From positions 1 to 22,264 of the forward strand of contig JAUYUF010000079.1 in assembly GCA_030694835.1 (NCBI GenBank): a stretch of DNA of 22,264 bases, given 5' to 3'. Source of the stretch: Flavobacteriaceae bacterium. Lineage in GTDB: Bacteria > Bacteroidota > Bacteroidia > Flavobacteriales > Flavobacteriaceae. The position numbers were made by a program, and so were the translations under genes. Shown piece after piece: positions 17,459 to 22,264 of the stretch (position 1 is its first letter; the number at the start of each line of letters is the position of its first letter). The notes under the pieces were generated by a model. The model worked only from the letters and a program-made list of their open reading frames with translations. It was not told where the DNA came from and searched no databases.

Positions 17459-19738
17459 TTATCCTTGTTTTTTTTGTTTTTCTTGTGCATCAACAACGGC
17501 AACGCAAACTACACTTACAATTTCATCAACAGTTGCACCTAATTGTATAATATGTGCCGGTTTTTTTAAGCCCATAATAATAGGTCCAACAGTTTCTACA
17601 CCAGCTAATTCTTTAATTATTTTGTAAGAAATATTGGCCGAATCTAAGTTTGGAAAAATTAATCCATTCACTTTTTTATCGACTAATTTAGAGAATGGAA
17701 ATTTATTTTTAAGCATCACCGGGTTCAAAGCAAAATCAACTTGAAGTTCGCCATCAACATTAATTTCTGGCATCACTTTGTGTAAATAAGCAACGGCCTG
17801 AGCTACTTTTTGCGAACTTTCAAATTTGGCCGATCCATAGTTTGAATAAGACAACATAGCGATGTTGGGCTCTAAACCAAACATTTTCATCGTTAAAGCA
17901 GTCATTTGCGCAATTTTAGCCAACTCTCTTGCGGTTGGGTTCACATTTAAAGCTGTATCCGACATAAAAATAGGACCTCTTTGAGTCATCATAATATTGG
18001 TTGCAGCAATTCTTTCTACGCCTTTATCTTTACCAATTAGTTCAAGCATCGGTTTTGCTGATGTTGGATAACTTCTAGAATAACCTGTAACTAATGCATC
18101 TGCTTCTGCTTCATTTACCATCATTGCAGCAAAATAATTACGCTCACGCATTAACTTTTGTGCATCAATTAATGTAATTCCACTACGTTGTCTTTTTAAC
18201 CAATAAGTTTGTGCAAAACGATCTCTGCGCACTTTTTCTACATCACTAAATGGATCTATTATTTGTAAGTTAGCATCAAAATTAATTTCTTTCATTAATT
18301 CTATAATAACTTCTTTATTTCCTAATAAAATTGGATGTGCTAATCCATCTTCAAAAGCAATTTGAGCTGCTTTTAATACATTTATTTGATCTGCTTCAGC
18401 AAAAATTACTTTCTTAGGATCTGCTTTTGCTCTATTCATTAACATACGAGTTAACTTATTACCAGTACCTAAACGATCTGCTAATTCTTCTTTATAGGCT
18501 TCCCAATCAGTAATTGGTTTTAATGCAACTCCAGAATCCATTGCTGCTTTTGCAACTGCAGGCGGAATTTCAGATATTAATCGAGCATCAAATGGTTTTG
18601 GAATGATATATTCACGACCAAACTGAAGATTTTTCTCATTGTATGCAATATTTACTTGCTCTGGAACTAATTGTTTTGCCAAATCAGCCAAAGCGTGTAC
18701 TGCTGCCATTTTCATTTCCTCATTAATTTTGGTTGCTCTAACGTCTAATGCACCTCTAAAAATGAATGGAAATCCTAATACATTATTAACTTGGTTAGGA
18801 TGGTCGGAACGACCTGTAGCCATAATAATATCTTTTCTAGTACTAATTGCTATGTCATAAGCAATTTCAGGATCTGGATTTGCCATAGCAAAAACGATTG
18901 GGTTTTCGCTCATGGATAAAATCATTTCGGGAGAAACAACATTACCTTTTGATAAACCAATAAATACATCACAGCCATTCATAGCTTCTTCAAGTGTACG
19001 TAAATCTCTGGATGTAGCAAATTCTGCTTTTTCTGTGGATAGATTTGGTGCGTCTTTACGAATTACACCTTTACTATCCAACATCACTAAGTTTTCAAGT
19101 TTAACCCCTAATTTCACATATAATCTAGAACAAGAAATAGCCGAAGATCCCGCTCCGTTTACCACTACTTTAACTTTATCAATTTGTTTTCCAGCAATTT
19201 CAACAGCATTCTTCAATGCCGCTGCAGAAATAATTGCAGTCCCGTGTTGATCATCATGCATAACAGGAATATCTAACTCTTCTATCAATCTTCTTTCAAT
19301 TTCGAAAGCTTCTGGAGCTTTTATATCCTCTAAATTGATTCCGCCAAAAGTTGGCGCAATTGCTTTAACTGTTTGAATAAATATTTCAACATCTTTTGTA
19401 TCAACTTCAATATCAAAAACATCGATATCAGCAAATATTTTAAATAACAATCCTTTTCCTTCCATCACAGGTTTTCCTGCTAAAGCCCCAATATCTCCTA
19501 ATCCTAAAACAGCTGTTCCGTTAGAAATTACTGCTACTAAATTTCCTTTAGATGTATATTTATAAGCATCTTCTGGATTTTTTTCGATTTCTAAACAAGG
19601 AGCTGCTACTCCTGGTGAATAGGCTAAAGCTAAATCTCTTTGTGTGGCATATCTTTTTGAAGGCAATACCTGAATTTTTCCTGGTTTTGGTTCTGCGTGA
19701 TATTGTAACGCATCTTTATAAATTTTACTATCACTCAT
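17459..19738 (-). CDS. maeB: NADP-dependent malic enzyme with C-terminal phosphotransacetylase-like domain
   Basis: The 759-residue protein equals the length of E. coli MaeB. The N-terminal malic enzyme half (about 1-425) oxidatively decarboxylates malate to pyruvate with NADP+. Landmarks are YSPGVAAPCLEI (40-51), the metal/substrate motif MHDDQHGTAI (160-169) and the dinucleotide loop VVVNGAGSSAISC (191-203). The C-terminal half (from about 430, with ADPKKVIFAEAD) is a phosphate acetyl/butyryl-transferase-type domain, including ALVTGYSRSYPTSAKPMLEL. In studied MaeB proteins this domain is mainly regulatory, giving acetyl-CoA control and oligomerisation. I chose the ATG at 19736-19738 (MSDSKIYKDALQYH). 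The frame is open 10 codons upstream, but only to a TTG that overlaps a likely -7 promoter box. Confidence 0.95.
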   Translation of the reverse strand: MSDSKIYKDALQYHAEPKPGKIQVLPSKRYATQRDLALAYSPGVAAPCLEIEKNPEDAYKYTSKGNLVAVISNGTAVLGLGDIGALAGKPVMEGKGLLFKIFADIDVFDIEVDTKDVEIFIQTVKAIAPTFGGINLEDIKAPEAFEIERRLIEELDIPVMHDDQHGTAIISAAALKNAVEIAGKQIDKVKVVVNGAGSSAISCSRLYVKLGVKLENLVMLDSKGVIRKDAPNLSTEKAEFATSRDLRTLEEAMNGCDVFIGLSKGNVVSPEMILSMSENPIVFAMANPDPEIAYDIAISTRKDIIMATGRSDHPNQVNNVLGFPFIFRGALDVRATKINEEMKMAAVHALADLAKQLVPEQVNIAYNEKNLQFGREYIIPKPFDARLISEIPPAVAKAAMDSGVALKPITDWEAYKEELADRLGTGNKLTRMLMNRAKADPKKVIFAEADQINVLKAAQIAFEDGLAHPILLGNKEVIIELMKEINFDANLQIIDPFSDVEKVRRDRFAQTYWLKRQRSGITLIDAQKLMRERNYFAAMMVNEAEADALVTGYSRSYPTSAKPMLELIGKDKGVERIAATNIMMTQRGPIFMSDTALNVNPTARELAKIAQMTALTMKMFGLEPNIAMLSYSNYGSAKFESSQKVAQAVAYLHKVMPEINVDGELQVDFALNPVMLKNKFPFSKLVDKKVNGLIFPNLDSANISYKIIKELAGVETVGPIIMGLKKPAHIIQLGATVDEIVSVVCVAVVDAQEKQKKQG

Positions 19739-19765
19739 GATTAAATTTAATTTTTGTTGAATTAA

Positions 19766-19773
19766 CAAAGATA
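19766..19773 (-). promoter_or_regulatory. Candidate -7 promoter box of maeB (and downstream genes)
   Basis: TATCTTTG on the minus strand is a full match to TAnnTTTG, 27 bases before the maeB ATG. It argues against the upstream TTG as a start, since that codon would lie inside the box. No TTG lies at the usual -33 distance. It may drive the long maeB-ruvA-sprA-gcvH-VanZ-tonB unit. Confidence 0.5.
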
Positions 19774-19803
19774 AATGATAAAATCTTAAAACTATCTTAA
19801 AAT

Positions 19804-20730
19804 CTACAATTTAACGAAGTTTATATTGCGAATAATGCCAGAATATTTAGTCCTTTTAAGTGGTGATTTTTTGAAGATTTGCATAAAAACATCTTCTGTA
19901 ATCTCAATCCATTCTTTTTTGCTAAATTTTAATAAATTATTGTCAGAAAAAAACGTTTTTTCTTGATGAAATGTTGAAAATGAATTCCATGGACAAATAT
20001 CTTGACAAATATCACAGCCAAAAATCCAATCATTTAATTTAAATTGAAATTCTTTAGGTATTTCATTTTTTAATTCAATAGTAAAATAAGAAATACATTG
20101 ATTAGCTTTTAGATAACCTTCAGTAGAAATAGCATTTGTGGGACACACATCAATACATCTTGTACAAGTTCCGCAATAATTATTTATAAATGGTGTATCA
20201 TATGCTAAATCCAAATCAATTATTAATTCAGCCAAAAAATGAAATGAACCTTTTTTCTTTTGTAGTAAAAGAGTATTTTTTCCAATCCAACCCAAACCAC
20301 TTTTTTGAGCCCAAGCTCTTTCCATTACCGGAGCAGAATCTACAAATGCTCTTCCGCTTACTTCTCCAATATTAGTTTCAATAAAATATAATAATTCTTT
20401 TAATTTATTTTTTAAGACTTCATGATAATCTTCACCATAAGCGTATTTTGCTATTTTATAAGTTTCTGAAACTTGTTGTTTTTCGGGATAATAATTAAAA
20501 GAAAGTGAGATTACAGATTTAGCTCCATCTACCAATAAACGAGGATCCAAACGTTTGTCAAAATGATTTTCTAAATAACTCATTTCACCTTGAAAACCAT
20601 CCTTAATCCATTTTTCAAAATTCTTTGCTTCTTGTTCTAAAAATGTAGCTTTAGCAATTCCACAACTTTCAAAACCAAGCCTTTTAGCTTCATTTTTTAT
20701 AAGTTGAGAATATTTAAAGTGATTGTCCAT
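19804..20730 (-). CDS. queG: Epoxyqueuosine reductase
   Basis: The 308-residue protein carries two [4Fe-4S] cluster motifs: CGTCTRCIDVCP (Cys186, 189, 192, 196) and the set Cys212, then CDICQDICPWN (Cys239, 242, 246). The proposed catalytic acid lies in VDSAPVMERAW (Asp131), and GLGWIGKNT (145-153) is also diagnostic. QueG uses cobalamin to reduce epoxyqueuosine to queuosine at position 34 of GUN tRNAs, the last step of the pathway. It is shorter than the E. coli and Bacillus enzymes (about 380), so it has little or none of their C-terminal HEAT-like RNA-binding region. Shorter forms are common in Bacteroidota. No other queuosine gene is in the window. A terminator lies just upstream, so it is probably transcribed alone. 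No terminator is visible between it and maeB. Confidence 0.94.
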   Translation of the reverse strand: MDNHFKYSQLIKNEAKRLGFESCGIAKATFLEQEAKNFEKWIKDGFQGEMSYLENHFDKRLDPRLLVDGAKSVISLSFNYYPEKQQVSETYKIAKYAYGEDYHEVLKNKLKELLYFIETNIGEVSGRAFVDSAPVMERAWAQKSGLGWIGKNTLLLQKKKGSFHFLAELIIDLDLAYDTPFINNYCGTCTRCIDVCPTNAISTEGYLKANQCISYFTIELKNEIPKEFQFKLNDWIFGCDICQDICPWNSFSTFHQEKTFFSDNNLLKFSKKEWIEITEDVFMQIFKKSPLKRTKYSGIIRNINFVKL

Positions 20731-20743
20731 AGCGTATAAAATT

Positions 20744-20770
20744 AAAAAATCCTGCTAGATTGCAGGATTT
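20744..20770 (-). terminator. Rho-independent terminator of the Crp/Fnr-family gene
   Basis: On the minus strand a perfect 9-bp stem (AAATCCTGC and GCAGGATTT, 20747-20755 and 20762-20770) with a 6-base loop is followed by a run of T (20749-20744). It begins 5 bases after the stop codon of the regulator gene and separates it from queG. Confidence 0.92.
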
Positions 20771-20775
20771 ATATT

Positions 20776-21408
20776 TTAAAAATCAATTACTTCAATCTTA
20801 TTCCTATTGAGTTTTATTTTATTTTCTCGTTCAAGTTGTTTTAGTAATCTAGAAACTACAACTCTTGATGTATTTAAATCATCTGCCAATTCTTGATGCG
20901 TAGTATTTAAAGTAGTTGAGCGCATTATTTTTGCTTTATCAGAAAGGTATTTAAACAATCTATCATCCATTTGTAAAAATGCTAAGCTCTCGATAGCCTC
21001 AACCATTTCTAATAATCTAAGATGATAACTATCTACCACAAAATGACGCCAAGACTTGTATTTAATCAACCAGTCTTCAATCTTTTCAACCGGAATAAAA
21101 ACTGCCTCTGAATCTTTTTCTGCAATTCCTCTAAAAATACTTTTTCTTTGATGAACACAATTTACAAATGATATAGCGCAAGTATCGCCACGTTCAAGAT
21201 AATACAAAACTATTTCATCTCCATTTTTATCTTCTCTAATAATTTTAATAGCTCCATTAAGCAATAAAGGAACTTGAGTAAGTTCATCGCCAACATCTAT
21301 CATCAACTCGCCTGCTTTAATTTGCTTTAAAGTTCCAACTTTTAATATTTCTTCTATTAATTCTGGTTCAAAAACAACTGAAAAATAGTCATCTAATTTG
21401 GCTCTCAT
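20776..21408 (-). CDS. Crp/Fnr-family transcriptional regulator
   Basis: The product is 210 residues from the ATG at 21406-21408. A TTG seven codons upstream also keeps the frame open, but it overlaps a promoter-like box. An N-terminal cyclic-nucleotide-binding-type beta roll covers about 25-115 (KAGELMIDVGDELTQVPLLL, then GAIKIIREDKNGDEIVLYYL). A dimerisation helix lies at about 120-145, and a winged helix-turn-helix at about 165-205 (TTHQELADDLNTSRVVVSRL). It has two cysteines (77 and 84) but no FNR-type N-terminal cysteine cluster, so an oxygen-sensing [4Fe-4S] role is unlikely. The ligand and targets cannot be told from sequence. Flavobacterial relatives are often annotated only as Crp/Fnr family. 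A terminator directly follows it and a -7 box directly precedes it, so it is probably a single-gene transcript. Confidence 0.88.
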   Translation of the reverse strand: MRAKLDDYFSVVFEPELIEEILKVGTLKQIKAGELMIDVGDELTQVPLLLNGAIKIIREDKNGDEIVLYYLERGDTCAISFVNCVHQRKSIFRGIAEKDSEAVFIPVEKIEDWLIKYKSWRHFVVDSYHLRLLEMVEAIESLAFLQMDDRLFKYLSDKAKIMRSTTLNTTHQELADDLNTSRVVVSRLLKQLERENKIKLNRNKIEVIDF

Positions 21409-21426
21409 CGTTTCTTTTAGTTTACA

Positions 21427-21434
21427 CAAAGTTA
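21427..21434 (-). promoter_or_regulatory. Candidate -7 promoter box of the Crp/Fnr-family gene
   Basis: TAACTTTG on the minus strand matches TAnnTTTG fully, 18 bases before the chosen ATG and inside the short gap after waaA. No TTG lies at -33 spacing. The box position supports the ATG at 21408 over the upstream TTG at 21429. Confidence 0.45.
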
Positions 21435-21446
21435 CAACAAAAAGGA

Positions 21447-22264
21447 CTAACTTTTTATGATGTTTGTAATATAATTCAGTATTACATTAGTTGCTCCAAT
21501 TCTTGTTTGAACATAATTTTTAGCTTTATCTCCAATTTTTGCTCTCAATAAATCATCTCTTAAATTATTCAAAATATTATTAAATTCAGATTTATTACTA
21601 ACAGCCAAACAAGCATTTTCAGCAACCATTTCTACAGCTTCATTAAATTTTTGATGTTTGGGACCAATAATAATTGGAATACCATAAGTGGCAGGTTCAA
21701 GTATATTATGAATTCCGTTGGTAAAACCCCCACCAACAAAAGCAACATCGGCATAGCTGTATACCTTGGTTAAAATACCGATGGTATCAACTATAAAAAT
21801 CTGTGCGTTTTTTAATTCATTTTGCTGATAGTTAGAAAACAAAACGCTTTTACCAAGGATGTCTTTTTGCAGTTTTTGAATGGCAATTGGATTTATATTG
21901 TGTGGCGCGATGATGAATTTTTCTTCGGATGATGCGCGCTTATTAATATAATCAACCAATAATTTTTCATCATCAGGCCAAGTGCTTCCCGCTACCAACG
22001 TATATTTATTATCTTTAAAACTTTCTAAAAAATCCAGCGTATTGTTTTGATTAACTATTTCAAAAACACGATCAAAACGTGTATCTCCACTCAAGGTAAC
22101 ATTTTTAAATCCTATGGAGTTTAGTAATTCTTTTGAGTTATTATCTTGTACAAAAAAGTGACTGAAAAAACTCAATTTATTTCTCATCCAACTTCCGTAA
22201 CTCTTAAAAAACACTTGATTTTCTCTAAATATTCCAGAGATTAATATCGTTGGAATTTCTTTCT
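21447..22264 (-). CDS. waaA: 3-deoxy-D-manno-octulosonic acid (Kdo) transferase, 3' part only
   Basis: The frame is open to the right edge of the window, so the gene start is missing; 272 codons are visible out of an expected roughly 410. The first visible residues (KEIPTILISGIFRENQVFF) fall in the middle of the family, at the N-terminal/C-terminal domain junction. The GT-B C-terminal domain follows: the SGDTRFDRV segment, YTLVAGSTWPDDE, FIIAPHNINPIAI, then VAFVGGGFTNGIHN and ILEPATYGIPIIIGPKHQKF. WaaA adds Kdo from CMP-Kdo to the lipid A precursor at the cytoplasmic face of the inner membrane, the first step of LPS core assembly. Whether it adds one or two residues cannot be judged here. No hairpin is visible between it and the regulator gene 38 bases downstream. 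Confidence 0.93.
   Translation of the reverse strand, partial: KEIPTILISGIFRENQVFFKSYGSWMRNKLSFFSHFFVQDNNSKELLNSIGFKNVTLSGDTRFDRVFEIVNQNNTLDFLESFKDNKYTLVAGSTWPDDEKLLVDYINKRASSEEKFIIAPHNINPIAIQKLQKDILGKSVLFSNYQQNELKNAQIFIVDTIGILTKVYSYADVAFVGGGFTNGIHNILEPATYGIPIIIGPKHQKFNEAVEMVAENACLAVSNKSEFNNILNNLRDDLLRAKIGDKAKNYVQTRIGATNVILNYITNIIKS

Noticed and set aside
18912..19250. 112-codon open frame on the plus strand opposite maeB
   Set aside because: It lies wholly inside the strongly conserved malic enzyme domain on the other strand, and its translation has no recognisable domain. It is a shadow frame.
1..22264. Search for a mobile element, defence system, CRISPR array or biosynthetic cluster
   Set aside because: All sizeable frames except the VanZ-like gene are recognised core genes, composition looks uniform, and I saw no transposase, integrase, direct-repeat array or attachment-site signature.

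Overview
The window is a low-GC stretch of a Bacteroidota chromosome, almost certainly a member of the Flavobacteriaceae. The evidence is a full-length gliding/type IX secretion gene sprA in the order maeB-ruvA-sprA-gcvH, a DUF5103-type T9SS Plug protein, a Bacteroidota-style TonB, and upstream boxes that fit the Bacteroidota -7 promoter consensus TAnnTTTG. I do not name a genus. Coding density is high and composition looks uniform. I see no tRNA, rRNA, insertion sequence, CRISPR array, phage gene or other sign of recent transfer.

Layout. (1) 1-1941, minus strand: the 5' part of pruA (delta-1-pyrroline-5-carboxylate dehydrogenase, running off the left edge), preceded by the T9SS Plug gene. 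(2) 2103-7945, plus strand: a complete nqrABCDEF operon for the Na+-translocating NADH:quinone reductase, closed by a strong hairpin terminator. (3) 7946-8293: a 348-bp gap between convergent units, with a terminator at each end and an unexplained AT-rich inverted repeat in the middle. (4) 8294-19738, minus strand: maeB, ruvA, sprA, gcvH, a VanZ-like gene and tonB. They are tightly packed and may form one long transcript ending at the hairpin beside tonB. (5) 19804-22264, minus strand: queG, a Crp/Fnr-family regulator with its own terminator, and the 3' part of waaA (Kdo transferase, running off the right edge).

How the genes fit together. Two proteins known from structural work as partners in the T9SS translocon (SprA and Plug) are encoded about 8 kb apart. 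Between them lie genes that make or use ion gradients across the inner membrane (Nqr makes a Na+ gradient; TonB taps the ion-motive force). The rest is housekeeping: proline and malate/acetyl-phosphate metabolism, glycine cleavage, Holliday-junction processing, tRNA queuosine and LPS core assembly. This is mainly conserved core genome, and I found no wholly undescribed system. The points most worth a second look are the TTG start of sprA, altered residues in both Nqr flavinylation motifs, the 35-nt gcvH/VanZ-like overlap, and the possible small transcript in the 348-bp gap.
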